Shown here one piece after another: positions 34,130-45,756 of a stretch of DNA of 64,000 bases; within the stretch, counting starts at the first letter, position 1; the number at the start of each line of letters is the position of its first letter. The notes below the pieces were generated by a model, which saw only the letters and a list, made by a program, of their open reading frames with translations, made no database searches and was not told the DNA's origin. Location: NCBI RefSeq assembly GCF_000276665.1, contig NW_004955418.1, positions 912,213 through 976,212 of the forward strand. The letters are read 5' to 3'. This stretch comes from Chinchilla lanigera. Taxonomy: Eukaryota; Chordata; Mammalia; Rodentia; Chinchillidae. The translations under genes were made by a program, and so were the position numbers.

Positions 34130-34735
34130 AGCCGGGCCTAATTAGTCTGCCTGGGACCCGGCAGGCGCCGGAGAGGCAGACGCACAGGCACGTCCGTCCG
34201 TGGCCGCCTCCAGGCGGCGGGGAGCCGGGAGGCCAAGGCGCCCGGAGAGTGGCGGGCAGGCGACCTGGGAAGGCCTGGGCCAAGGAGATTCCACAGTGAG
34301 CAGGCCTGCCTCCCTCACTTCCCAGTGCCACCAGGCGCAGCAATTAGAGGCTTTCAAAGTTTGTCCTTAATTGGTTTCATTTTTGCCTCATAAATGATTC
34401 ATGGCCCCGGAGGTCTGGGAGGCGGAGGGAATGGCAGGGGAAATTTGGGGAGGCTTTCGCCTGGGGCCAGCTCCCCCACACCTGAGATTGGGGAAGGGGC
34501 CGGGCCGGCCCAGTGGACCTGAAGGGCTGGAGAAGCCTTGGGCAGGTGGGACCCTGAAGCAAAAGTAAAAACCCAGAGCCTCTCCTTGGAGCACTAATTA
34601 GAAACTGCAGCTTCTCTTCTGCAGACCAGAGCTAAGTCCAGGCCCAGCTACGGGAGCTGCTAGGCCCTGGGAGCATGAATAATAATGCGGTGATAACAAA
34701 ATAACAGTGTCACAGTCCTAATAAAGATGGCATAC
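34130..34735. promoter_or_regulatory. Candidate intronic enhancer, AT-rich island B
   Basis: Exact TAATTA cores lie at 34139-34144 and 34595-34600. Between and after them are ccttaattgg, cataaatgattcatgg, a ttcaaag (TCF-like) site and gaataataatgcgg. The 600-bp block is SINE-free and unlike its surroundings. Confidence 0.4.
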
Positions 34736-35104
34736 ACTCACTTTCACTAGGTCCAGGCACCAGACAAGAACTTCGGCATCATCTCTTCTAACCACCCTCT
34801 TACCCCAGCACTGAGGGGCAGGTCCCGGGGTCTCTGCTGCATGGATAAAGAAGCAGGCTTGGAGATTCAAGGCCTCTCCTTGCACCCTCAACCTGATGCC
34901 AGAAGCCTTCCACCCACAAGCCCTCAGGGGTACAGAGCTCAAGACTGGAGACCAGGAACCTGGCCTGCCAGGTGGGTCAGGAAGCTCGGGACCCCAGGAA
35001 GGCTGGGAGTGGTCCTGGTGTCTGAAAGAAGCCCCCAGAGGGCACCAAGTGGCACACACCTGTCTGAGGCAGGCCAGCTGTCCCCAGCTCTGCCTGAAGC
35101 TCAC

Positions 35105-35185
35105 AGGCTGCGTGAACTTGGCTGAGCAGCTGTCCTCACAGGACCGTAACGGACCCATCTGTAAAATGGGAACGAACACAGAGGC
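35105..35185 (-). mobile_element. MIR fragment
   Basis: cccatctgtaaaatgggaac in MIR context. Confidence 0.5.
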
Positions 35186-35761
35186 ACCATGGCCTTCCCG
35201 AGCTGTGCTGGGCACTGGGGTACAGAGAGGAGGTGCCAGAAATCCCACCCCAGGTTGCTCCTAGCCTCAGGGACACACGCAGAGGGTTGAAAACCTTGGA
35301 TACTCACTAAGGCTAGTGGAGTGGAGGGGAGGGAGGAGGAGGTGAGAGCCTCTCTTCCTCTGACCCCAATCCCACACCCACACAGGATGCTCAGGGAGTG
35401 AGTGCACCCACTTATCCAAGGCTGGAGGTTAAACCTTGAAGAAACCCAGAAGTATGCACCACACGAGACTGATGTGGGTGCCTCTCGCACTGCCACCCCG
35501 TGTGACACTTTCAGCCCTCTGTCCCAAACACATGTACCAGGTTACCCCTCTAAAGCCCTAGTGGCCTCGTAGACCCCTGCAGCAGTACAGTCCCATGCAG
35601 CCCCTTGTTCTTCACAGCCTGCCTCCACCAGATAGTGAAACAGCCTTGACGCTCAGGTGGCCACACCTGCCCTACTGCAGCCCCCTGGGGATATGCTTAC
35701 CTGCATCTCTCACGTGAAGAAAATGAAGCTCAGAGAAGCCGAGGGACCTGCCAAGAATCTG

Positions 35762-35850
35762 CCTTTTTGTTTTCAGAGTGCTGGGAATTGAACCTAAGGC
35801 TTCCTATATGCTAGGCAAGCAGTCTACCACCAAGCCACAATTCCAGCCTA
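35762..35850 (-). mobile_element. Older ID-like SINE, minus strand
   Basis: agtgctgggaattgaacc to ctaccaccaagccacaatt. Confidence 0.85.
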
Positions 35851-35929
35851 TCTAGGCAATCTACGTTCCTCACCTTGGTGGTCTCTTGGGGAACCAGTAT
35901 CTCAAACCTGTCCCTGGCCTGGCCACCTC

Positions 35930-36088
35930 TAGCGCCAGCTCTGGCTGCTCTTTGATGTGGTCTCACCATGTAGTTCACCCTGAGCTTAAACTCGCGATGC
36001 AACCCTGGCTTGCCTCAAACTCATGATGACCCTCCTGCCTCAGCCTCCTGAGTGCTAGGATTACGGCATGCACATCCATGTCCAGCTC
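35930..36088 (-). mobile_element. B1-type SINE, minus strand
   Basis: gatgtggtctcaccatgtag to gagtgctaggattacggc. Confidence 0.85.
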
Positions 36089-36954
36089 CAGCCCTGATCC
36101 CTTTTTTCCTGTCTAGACTCCTGCAGAAACTAGGATTGGCACAGCTGAAGCTTGTGGCCAATGACCCTGCAGGGAGTCCAGAGGTAGTAGGGGGCTCCCT
36201 ATGTACCCTGAAATCCCTAGGTGTGGGGCCTCCTGCCTCACCACAGCTGATGGCTGGATGGGATGGTAGAGGGAGCCGCTACATACCAACGCGGGGAAGC
36301 AGCAATGTCTGTGAAGGACAGTGGGGCAGGAGGTGGCATGCGGTGCTAGGGTGACAGGGTGGATGAACGGCTATGTTCTGTGGCTCCCTCCACGAGAAAT
36401 AGGTTCCATTAACCCTAGCACACTCGCTTACAGGATGGCTGCCTGTGGGATTCCAACAGCTGGACTGCTCATCCCTCAGGAAGAAAACCAAGCCTCAGAC
36501 CCCCTACCTGACCCTGCTGGAGGACACAAGTCTCTGCCATAGGCCCCACTGTGTCCCTGTCTCTTGCCCCTGGGAAGGACCTTGGGGCTTGGTCAAGCGA
36601 TTTTCCTTGAGAAAGCGAGTTTGGAAAATCGGAACCAACACTCAGTGGTCTACACTGGCTGGGGCTCTGAGCCCCTGCAATCGGGACAGGAGAAGTGACA
36701 GCTGCTTGCTGAGGACACAAACAAGTGGCTGAGTTCCTAGGACAAGAGTTCATCCTCAGCAGGTCCAGCCAACAAGCTCTGCCCACGTGCCCATTCAGTG
36801 CCCAGAGACTCATCCGCCCTTTGTTCCTCATGCCCATCTACCTGTGCCAGGCTGCCCAGCCAGGCCACGGCGGCCCTCTCTGCAGTCTGCCCAGGAAGCT
36901 GCACATCTATGGAGGGTCAGTACTGACGTCAGCGAGACCAGCCGGGCATGGAGC

Positions 36955-37060
36955 CTGCTACCTCCGGAACCACCAATTAATTAACTTTTTCAAATTAATT
37001 TCCCAAGCAAAATTCCATAATTACATCTGCCTCTACCAACCCAAGCTCGGCAAGCAAGAG
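36955..37060. promoter_or_regulatory. Candidate intronic enhancer, AT-rich island C
   Basis: About 75 bp of dense TAAT-type motifs (aattaattaac, aaattaattt, ccataattac) flanked by GC-rich sequence. It shows no repeat signature. A further attaattag lies at 37387-37395. Confidence 0.4.
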
Positions 37061-37359
37061 AACCCCACAATGGGGTGGAACGTGGGTGAGGTAGGACCAT
37101 TTCAGCCCTGGGACCAGGTCAGGGAGGCCCCTGGGGATTTGGTCGCCTATCATTTTTTATTCTCTCTGGGGAGGGGTGGGGCTGAGAGGCTAAGATCCCT
37201 CAGCCAGAAGGTGGGAGCCAGGGAGATCCAGTTGTTCCCGCTACCCTCCACCCCTCCAACCCTCCACCAATCCACCGCAGTGCCCCCCAAACCACAGCAG
37301 GTCCTGGCAGGGCCCAGTAGCAGCACAGGTGCTACAAGGCTGAGAAGGCCATGGCTGCG

Positions 37360-37420
37360 GTGCTCTAATTTCCCAAAGGGGCTGAGATTAATTAGCTCAC
37401 ACACAGGCGCAGAGAGGGAG
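37360..37420. promoter_or_regulatory. Small TAATTA-containing patch
   Basis: A ctctaatttccc block followed by gagattaattagctc lies 330 bp from island C and is probably part of the same element. Confidence 0.3.
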
Positions 37421-37654
37421 AGGAGAGCGGGAGCAGGGGTGGGCAGTGGCAGGCGAGGAGCTGCTGGCGCTCCCCTCTGCCTGCCACCCGCGCCCGGCAG
37501 GCAGTCGGTGGCCTTGACAGCCTGGGTGCTCTGAAGGTCAGTGGCCAAGCTGGCTAAGCCAGCAGACTGGCACTGTCTCCTTCCCATAATCCTCAAGACC
37601 AAGGCTGGAGGGACAGGAACCAGGAGGACAGTGTGGGGGAGGGGGTCGCTGTCG

Positions 37655-37800
37655 CCACCATCTTGTGTCATCCTCACAGCAGCCCAAGGAGACAGGCGCC
37701 GCGGTTCTTCCATTTCACAGATGAGCACGCTGAGGCTCAGGCTGTGGCGCATCGACCAGCCTAGGTCACCCAAGCTGTTGACAGTGGAGGCAAGCCTGAA
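37655..37800 (+). mobile_element. MIR fragment
   Basis: catttcacagatgagcacg and gctgaggctcaggctg. Confidence 0.6.
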
Positions 37801-38639
37801 ATGCAAGGTGGTCCAACCCCACTCCCTGCAGCCCTGTGCCCGAGAGTGGCAGGAGCCCTGTACCTGGGGAGCCCGGGGTTAGTATGCTGGGGGTGAACTT
37901 ACCCAGCCCCGAGACTGTACAGGGTAGTCAAGTCAGTTCATAGATGAAGAAACCGAGACCAGAAAGGGGAAGCAATCTTAGGTGGGGACCAACAACCTCT
38001 AACAACGCCAACCTAACTCAGGGAGCTTTAGTGAGGCCCCTAGGGCCATGTGACGTTCAGGGCTCTCTTTGGTGCAACGGCAAACTGACCAGAAGATCAC
38101 AGTGGCTGCCCCTGTGTCCTGAAGAGGAAGCGCCCACTTCCAGGAACGTTCTCAATTACTGTCCGTGGGGCCCCCCACAGAGGAGAGGAGCCCCTGACAA
38201 GGCGGGAGAAAGGAAGTGTGTGACCCTCAGCAGGCCCCTAGGTGGCTCTCACAATGCAGTAATGCAGTTTCTCAGGACTTGCCCACAAGGACATCTGTGC
38301 AACCCCAAGGGTCATCAAGCTGCTTCCCGGCATCCCTTGCCCCCCACCCTCAAGTGAGACAACCCTCCTGCAGAAGCCGTGGCTAAAGGGGCTCCCCCTC
38401 TTGAGGGCTGAAGGGTCAGCAGTCCCAAGGCCTGCGGGGGTCACACCTGAGTAGTACCTCCAGAGAGACAGCAGAGTGCCCAGAGACAGCGGGCATGAAG
38501 GGAGGGTCTGCCCAATCATGGATGTTATCCGGCATACAGAACAAGAGGAGGAGGCCCTCTTCTCAGGTACAGCCCCTGCTGGGCTCTGGAGTGAGAGTTC
38601 CTCTCTGCCTGCTCAGCAGTCTCCAGCTTAGGTGACTGT

Positions 38640-38800
38640 AGACAAGTTGCTGGCCTCTGCTGAGTCCATGTCCTGGGCACTGAAATGCAGCCAGTGACGA
38701 CCTCAACTGGACAGGGCCCTGGAAACAGCATATGCGAAGCAGTTGGTGCAGAGTCGGCATGTAGTAGGTGCTCAACAAAGGATAACTGTGTTATTATTTT
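38640..38800 (-). mobile_element. Old MIR/L2-type fragment
   Basis: catgtagtaggtgctcaac is common to old MIR/L2 3' ends; the family is uncertain. Confidence 0.4.
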
Positions 38801-39174
38801 TACTTTCACCACCTGCCAGCATAAGTGTTAAGGACAGCTCAGGCTAGGGGTGTCAGATGACCTGGGCTGTAGCCCCAGTTCTGCTTCGTCTGCCTTTAAG
38901 TTCTGAGCCAATCCCTCGGCCCACTTTCTCCTGCCCTCCACCCTGCAGGCCCACAGGTAGATGTGGAGTTTAGGAGGAGGGTAGAGCCAGCTTCCAGGCC
39001 TGCACCTCCTCTCCTAGCCAGAGAAAGCTCAGCTCCGCAGCCTGCAAGCCCTTCCTCCCACCTCCCCAATCCCTCCACATGCCAGCTACCACAGTCCTAA
39101 CAGCCTCATCACAGACTACAGCCAAGTCTCCTACCACCTTGCAAAGACCCCATTTGTCACCTGGAGGTTCCTGG

Positions 39175-39206
39175 TTGTGTGTGTGCGCGCGCGCGCGCGT
39201 GTGTGT
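39175..39206. repeat. (GT)n/(GC)n alternating repeat
   Basis: gtgtgtgtgcgcgcgcg followed by gtgtgtg directly precedes a minus-strand SINE. Strong Z-DNA character. Confidence 0.9.
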
Positions 39207-39345
39207 CTTTTGTTTTTTAAGACAAGGTCTTGCTATGTAGTTTAGGCTGGCCTTGAACTATGTAGTTCAGGCTGGTCTTGCAGCAACCATCCTGCCTCAG
39301 CCTCCCAATTACTGGGACTACAGGTATGCACCACCATGACTTATC
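39207..39345 (-). mobile_element. B1-type SINE, minus strand
   Basis: taagacaaggtcttgctatg to gactacaggtatgcacc. Confidence 0.9.
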
Positions 39346-39624
39346 TTGTTATGGCCTTACTTTGTGAGCATTGGGCTGAAGAACAGAAAAAGCTTTAACT
39401 ATGGTTGGCTCTCATGGTGTGACACCTCCAGGAACTTCCCCAAGGAGCCCAGGTTCTTCCACCCCAGGCCCAGCCCTGTGCCACTGCAGCACCCACTCTA
39501 ATTAAGGACCCCTTGTGGGATGCTACGCCCGAAACATTTCAGCTTTGGCAGCGCAGATGAGGGGCAGATACATACAAGGGGCTGGACTTCCCCGGGAGAC
39601 CTAGGCACCCCACCATTACTTCAT

Positions 39625-39717
39625 GGTTTTGTTGCTGTTGTGCAGTGCTGAGGATTGAACCCAGGGCCTTGCACATGTTACGTGTGTGTTCTACCACTGA
39701 GCTTCACCCTAGCACCT
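39625..39717 (-). mobile_element. Older ID-like SINE, minus strand
   Basis: cagtgctgaggattgaaccc to ctaccactgagcttcacc. Confidence 0.88.
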
Positions 39718-39753
39718 AACATCTACTTTAGGTCCTGCAGGTTTAAGACAAAG

Positions 39754-39853
39754 ACGAAAGGCTGGGGATGCGGATGAGAGGTAGAGTGCTTCACCTAGTA
39801 CCTGAGACCTTGGGTTCAATCCCCACCACCATCACCAAAGACAGGCATGCAAA

Positions 39854-39854
<1 letters not shown>
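39754..39854 (+). mobile_element. ID-like SINE with a CA tail
   Basis: aggctggggatgcggatgag to ttgggttcaatccccacc, followed by the CA microsatellite. Confidence 0.85.

Positions 39855-39889
<35 letters not shown>
39855..39889. repeat. (CA)n microsatellite
   Basis: CA run that probably grew from the A-rich tail of the ID-like element just before it. Confidence 0.95.
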
Positions 39890-40184
39890 AGGTGAGGTCA
39901 AGAGAGGTTGGCAGACTGGCCCACAGTGACACAGCAAGGAGCGACCTGTCCAATCCAGGGGGGAAGCCCAGTCTCCTGCCTAGCCATTACTCCACGTTCT
40001 CCTCAGAGGCCTGGCCTCTCTCGTCCTTGGCCACTGTCCAGGCCTTAATGGCAGAGACCTGCATGGCCAGGGAATGGAAGCCGGCCTGGGCCTGAGTGGC
40101 CCACGCCTGGGTGTTAGGAGGCAGCATCCAAAGCCATGGCCACCCTTATCCACCAGGAAGCCATTCCCATCAGATTCAATTCCT

Positions 40185-40280
40185 ACTTGTTTGTTTATTT
40201 AGGTACCGGGAATCAAACTCAGGTATACTTGCACTTGCCAGGTAGGCGCTGTGCTGCTGAGCTATATCCCCAGCCCCTCA
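40185..40280 (-). mobile_element. ID SINE, minus strand
   Basis: ggtaccgggaatcaaactc to gctgagctatatccccag. Confidence 0.9.
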
Positions 40281-43200
40281 GATTCAATTCTTTCACCTGA
40301 AAAAGCCTTGTTCTTCAGGCCATAGAAATGGGTATGCTCCCTCTTCTGTCTGTCCAGGAAGGCAGGCCCCACCCCTGGTGGGGGACAAAGACTTAGAACT
40401 ACAGATGGCTCTTGAAGGTGTCCCTCCTGCCCAGCAGCCCAGGGATACAAACTAAGAACAAAGGCTTTGGCCAAGTTCTAAGTCTCAGGATGCTGACTGC
40501 AAGGTAGGGGCGGCAGCCTGGATAGCGAGTGCCTTGGGAACCAAGGGGACAGAGAAAAGCAGGTACCAGGGTGAGCACAAAGGGCAGAGACTCCTAGGAC
40601 ACAGCCCACTTGGACCAAGAGTTCCACTCCACGCACAATGGCGGCCCCTCCATCCTCTGGAGCCTACCTTGAGTGACAGCAGCCTGCCCCTCAGTGCTCC
40701 TGGGGAATCGATTTTCCACAGCCTTCCCACCTTGCCTCTTCCCAGTTCCTCTGCATCTCTCCAACCGGCCCTGCCTCACCAGAGCACCTCATACGGAGGG
40801 CAAGTGGGTCCCCACATGGAGCGGGTGAGGGGGAGTCCTTACCCACCACCTTACAGACCCGCACAGCCCCAAGGGTCCCTGGTCTCACCCTATGGTCTCA
40901 TCTGGGTATGGCCCGAGGAACCTCATCTGAAGCTGTGATGTTAAGGCCGAAGCCTCATTGAGCAGTGCACGTGCGCTGTGGGACGAGTGTGCCCTTCTCC
41001 CCGGAGGTACACCTGCATGTGACCATGTGTGTCCATCTGCCCAGGAGCATGCCCACATGTGTTCACTGGGGGTCAGGGCCGGGAGTGCACCCCTGCAGCA
41101 CCCACACACGACATCTGTGATGCATGCCACCTGGGGGTGCTAAGATGTGTGGATTATGTGTGCTACGAGTGACTGCTTCTGTCCTGTGTGCCCCTGGGTA
41201 TGCTGAGTGTGGGCTACTGAGTGTGTGCTCTGCCTGCCAGTCCACAGGGCCTCGAGGGGCTGCTGGGGACAGGGTGACTCACGTCTCCCGAGCTAATCCT
41301 GCCACCCGCCTGCCCAGCTCACCCTGCTCTGCCACGCTCATGGCTTAGGAGGAGGGGGAAGCACTCAGGCAGACGCTGCAGGGAGGCTGGCTTGATAAAT
41401 AACCTGCTGCTTCCCCAGGCCTCGGAGAAGGAAGGCTGCCTGCCCGCCTGCCTGCCCGCCTAGGACAGGGAGGGGGGAGGCGAGGGAGGCAGCCCTGGCC
41501 CCCAAGGCTTCGGCTGCCCTGGCCCCCATGGCCCAGGCTGCGGCTCCGGTTCCTGTTTCATCGAAACCTGAGCTGGGAAAAGCCTATCGGGTCATCTTGC
41601 CTGTCCCGACGGCCGCCAGGCCCAGGCAAGCTGCCCCTCAGGGGACAAGCCCGCAGCCTGGCCGCCCAGCCAGTGGGTGGGTGGGGGGAGGATATTTCTG
41701 TCCAGACTAAATGGAGCTTCAGGCCTCTATCTGTGCACCCCCCCAACAGCTGCTCCCAGGGGGCCCTAGCTCTGCAGGACTGACTAAATATAGACCCCCC
41801 CAACCCAGCAAACCCCAATGTTCACCTCCTTCCATTGGCCCACTCACATGACACAGGAAAGGCTAGGGAGTCCACTGTGTGACCTTGGGCCGGTTCAGCC
41901 GCCTCTCTGGCCTCTCAGCTGTGAACAATCAAGTACAACTCAGCCCTGGGCCCTGTCATGCCTAACAGAATCTGCTTGGAGCAGATAACAAATGCAACCA
42001 AGTTGGGGTCTCTGCAAGGAAAAAACAAGAGCTGAGGTCCCTCCCCTGGCACCCCAAGTTGCCTTCAGGCCACAAACATGACCCTCTCAAGCCTGCGAGT
42101 GTCTTGCCCAAGCCGGGCAATACCAGGCTCCTCCAATCTGCCCCAGCCGGACCCTGGCCAGGAAACAAGTTGTGCCAGGCTTGGGCGGGAGAGGGGGATG
42201 ACAGCTGCTATTTCCTGGAGGCCACGGTCAGGCACAACCCGGATTCCTGCCTGGCTCCACACTCCACCAGAGCCTCTCCCAGGCTCCAGGGCCATACAGG
42301 GTGCTCTCTTCCCAGGTGTAAGCACCATCTCAGGCCCCAGCCAGGACTGGTCCCACTCCCCTCACTGCCCAGGTATAGGGAGGGCAAGGTACCCAAACGC
42401 AGCCTCCTCCAGGCATGGGGGAATGGCGATCCCTATAGGGTTTGAATGCCGAAAGGCAGCCCCAGCTTCCCAGCTCAGATCTGCCTGCCCAACCGGCTGC
42501 TTCCCCCAGCCCCACATGCACCAAATTCCCCACATGCCTGTCTGTCTCTGACAGCTCGCGCAAATACTTGGCTGCGCGGGCACCCGCTGTTCTGAGCCCG
42601 CTGTGCCTCCTCCCCTGCCTTCCTGGGGGCTCTGCAGACACAGCCAGGGATGGCGGGGGTAGAGCCAAGAAATTCGGTGGGCAGTGGTGGTGGCAAGGGC
42701 AGGAAAGACCAGCCTCAATTCTCAGACACATCCCTGGTCCTGAAGTCCAGGGTCTGGGGCCCTGGAAGGGTACTGTCAGCCACCCTTGGCTGGGCAGCAG
42801 CTGCTGAAACCCCCACTTACCCCCGGAACCTCCCAGGAGGACCTTCCAGAGGCCTCCCACTCGCCAATGAAACCGCATCTGCCACCCCCACAGTGACAGC
42901 AGCTCAGGAAAGGGTGGAGGGCACCTCAAAGCCCCGGGGGAAGGCTCTGAAATCTGGATGGTGGCCTGGCCCCTCCCAGCAGTCCTGACCCCCCAACGGA
43001 GCACTGGCCTCCGGCAGTGTGAGGGGCAGGCCCACCCAGCTGCCAGGCCTGGGGTTCTCCACACGGAGCTGCTGGGGTCCTTGTTTGCCCTGCACTGCTG
43101 TCCTGCTTGCCGGGTCTCTCTCCCAGAAGACCAGTGGAAGAAAAGCTTCCTGAGAACAGCTGGGATTTTCTGCTGGACACTGCTGCATCTGAACACTGCC

Positions 43201-43382
43201 TCTTGCAGGGGTCCTCATCTCCACCCCATTTCTGCAGCACTGGAAGATCTGCCACTTACCTCAGAGCTCCCAGCATCCAAATATCCAGACACAGAGTACA
43301 GACTAACCTCTTGGGATAACTAAGACCCTCCACTTTGCACAGGGGTACACTGAGGCGAGAAGAGAACCCCAGAGAGAGGCCT

Positions 43383-43555
43383 TCTCATCCCTGCCCACCA
43401 GTACTGGGGCCTGAACCCTGAGCTACATCCCCATGTGCTTTTTTATGGCTGGGTCTTGCTAGGTTGCCAGGCTGCCTCTGACCCTGTGATTCACCTGCCT
43501 CGGCCCTCCAGAGTGCGGGGACTACAGGGCTGTGCCACCAGGCCCAGCTGCATGA
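43383..43555 (-). mobile_element. B1/ID dimeric SINE, minus strand
   Basis: ccagtactggggcctgaac to gagctacatccccatg, then a diverged B1 half. Confidence 0.8.
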
Positions 43556-45235
43556 CCTTGAACAACACTGACTTGGGTCCCTTCTTTATTATTTACCTTC
43601 CACCACTTTCTGGGCCTCCCAGGCTGCTCGGGGCCCTATAGCAACTCCAAGAACTCCACGCTCCAGGCCCAAGTGCCCTGCAGCTCTTCTGCAGTACTCT
43701 CCCCACTCTCTGCAGCCTAACAGCACCCTGCGGAGCCCCCGCCTAGCCGACTCTGTGACAGTAGACTGTGGGATACAGCGTCCTCTCCCCATTGCACAGA
43801 TGGGGCTGCTGAGGCCCCCAGGGGAGGGGAGCTGCAGGCAGCCATGAGTCACAGGGGGAGCTGGGAAGCCGCCCGGCCCTGCCGGCTGTTGCTGGAAGCA
43901 ACAGCCTGCATTTCCTCCTCACACTGGTACCTCGGGAAGCGTGGGCAGCAGGCGGGCAGGTGGCCACAGAGAGGACCCCTCCTGTGCCTGCGGGGCAGGC
44001 GCATCTTCTTGCTGCCTGACTGGGCCCACAGCCCACCCCCTACTGGCAGCACTGGTGGTGGTATTCCAGATAAGGGTTCATGTCACCTGAGGGCTCCAGG
44101 TTCTGTGACCTCAGGAAAGACGCCCTCCCAGAGCCTCAGTGTCCCTTACCACCAAGCAAGAGATTCAAACATGACCAGTCATGCTTCCTTCCCACAGGAA
44201 AATTCACAGTTCTGTGATTCTAGAATACCCACATGACAAGAGTCCTGATGAGAATCCTTCCATTCCAAGTAGTCTGTGATTCTGGACTCTTGGTGCTAAA
44301 AATTCTAGAGTGCCAAGATCTGACAGCCCCAGAAAAAGGGGGCCGTGCCCGACCCTGTGCTTACTGCTATGGGCCCAGTTAACCAACTTCCCGTCTAGTT
44401 CATGGGAGCACAGGCCTGGGGAGGGGCTGGTCTGATCCCAGGGGACAAGCCACCTCCTCCTGGCACACGCTACTGCTGACGCCACCAATGTCAAGAAGTA
44501 AGCCTGCAGCCTGCACCGGGGGCAAGAGTGGGTGGCTGGGGCTTGTGAGCCTGCGCCCCTCCAGCCTGAAGCTCTGAGGGAGGGAGGCCCTGCGTTAGGT
44601 CAGGGCTGGGCTCCTGCTTCTCAGGTTCCAAGCCAAGCGCCACGCTTCATCTTCCTGTCTTCACCACCCACTGCTTCCTCCTTCCCGCCACAGTCCCTTC
44701 ACCTCCCCGGCCAGCCCCAGTTCAGGCCAGCTGCCAGCCAGCCAGAACAAAGGCTCCTAAGCCCATTTGGCAGACAGAAAAACTGAGATCCAGGTAGAAG
44801 ACATGACCTGCCTCACAGGTTTGGCCTGGCAGCCTACTGGTCTCGGACCACCTGTCAGCCCTGTTCCCATCTCACTTTCAGAATCCTCCACTGGGTCAGC
44901 AGGTATTCACATAGCAGCCCGTCCGCTGCTACACACCCCACATCCCAGTGTTCTTTGGGAGTCCTCATTCCACAGCCAATCAGCTGGTCCTTCATTAATT
45001 CATTCCTTTATTTACCCAACTAGCTAGGTAATGAGCCCATCTCCCTGCCTCACTGGGAAGCAAAGCACAGCCTGAAGGCCTGAGTGTAGTGTGCCAGAAT
45101 CTGCTCCATGTGCCTGGTAGCACAGGAGGTGCCCAGGAACACATACAGACCACCTCTAGCTGTCTTTGCGGCGTTCACAGCCTATCCAGGACTCTGCCAG
45201 GACTCAATCCCACTTGTTAGCAGCAAGTCACAAAC

Positions 45236-45345
45236 TCTTCGAGTCTCAGTGTCCTCATCTATACATGGGGACGCTAACAGGACCTGAGCTCTCGGGGCTG
45301 CTGCGAGGACCAAAGGAGACTAAGGTCAGAAAGCTGTTAACACAG
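45236..45345 (-). mobile_element. MIR fragment
   Basis: gagtctcagtgtcctcatct in MIR context. Confidence 0.45.
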
Positions 45346-45541
45346 AGCTGTTAACCAGGACTTACGATAGCTAGCATCATCACCACCATTGATAAAATAT
45401 CTGGTAACAGTAATAAGTTGGGGGCAGCAGCAGCTAAATCTTTAAACACTTACTTAGTGCCAGGCACTGGCGGTACAGGAAGGAATCACTGCCATATCCC
45501 ATGGCAAAGCTGGGAAGCAGTAGGCTCAAAAGATCCCTGCA

Positions 45542-45665
45542 GGGCCAGGCATGGTGGTGCATGCCTGTAATCCCGGCACTCAGAAGGCTGAGGCAAGAGG
45601 TTCGATGTGAGTTCAAGGCCAGCCTAGATGACATAGCAAGACCCTGCCTCAAAAAAAACCACAAA
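45542..45665 (+). mobile_element. B1-type SINE, left half of a B1-ID composite
   Basis: gggccaggcatggtggtgc to gaccctgcctcaaaaaaa. Confidence 0.92.
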
Positions 45666-45670
45666 AAAAC

Positions 45671-45756
45671 AGGCTAGGGATGTAGCTCAGTGGCACAAGC
45701 GCCTGCCTGGCAAGCACAAGGTCCTGAGTTCGATTCTCAGTACCAAAACAAAACAA
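45671..45756 (+). mobile_element. ID SINE, right half of a B1-ID composite
   Basis: ggctagggatgtagctcag to cgattctcagtaccaaaac. The duplicated atccctgca at 45533-45541 and 45757-45765 brackets both halves. Confidence 0.92.

Noticed and set aside
36725..37534. 269-codon plus-strand frame in CXXC5 intron 1
   Set aside because: It runs through the AT-rich island C and has no domain; most likely chance.
42330..43196. 288-codon minus-strand frame in CXXC5 intron 1
   Set aside because: Overlaps other open frames on both strands, has no recognisable domain, and lies in GC-rich intron.
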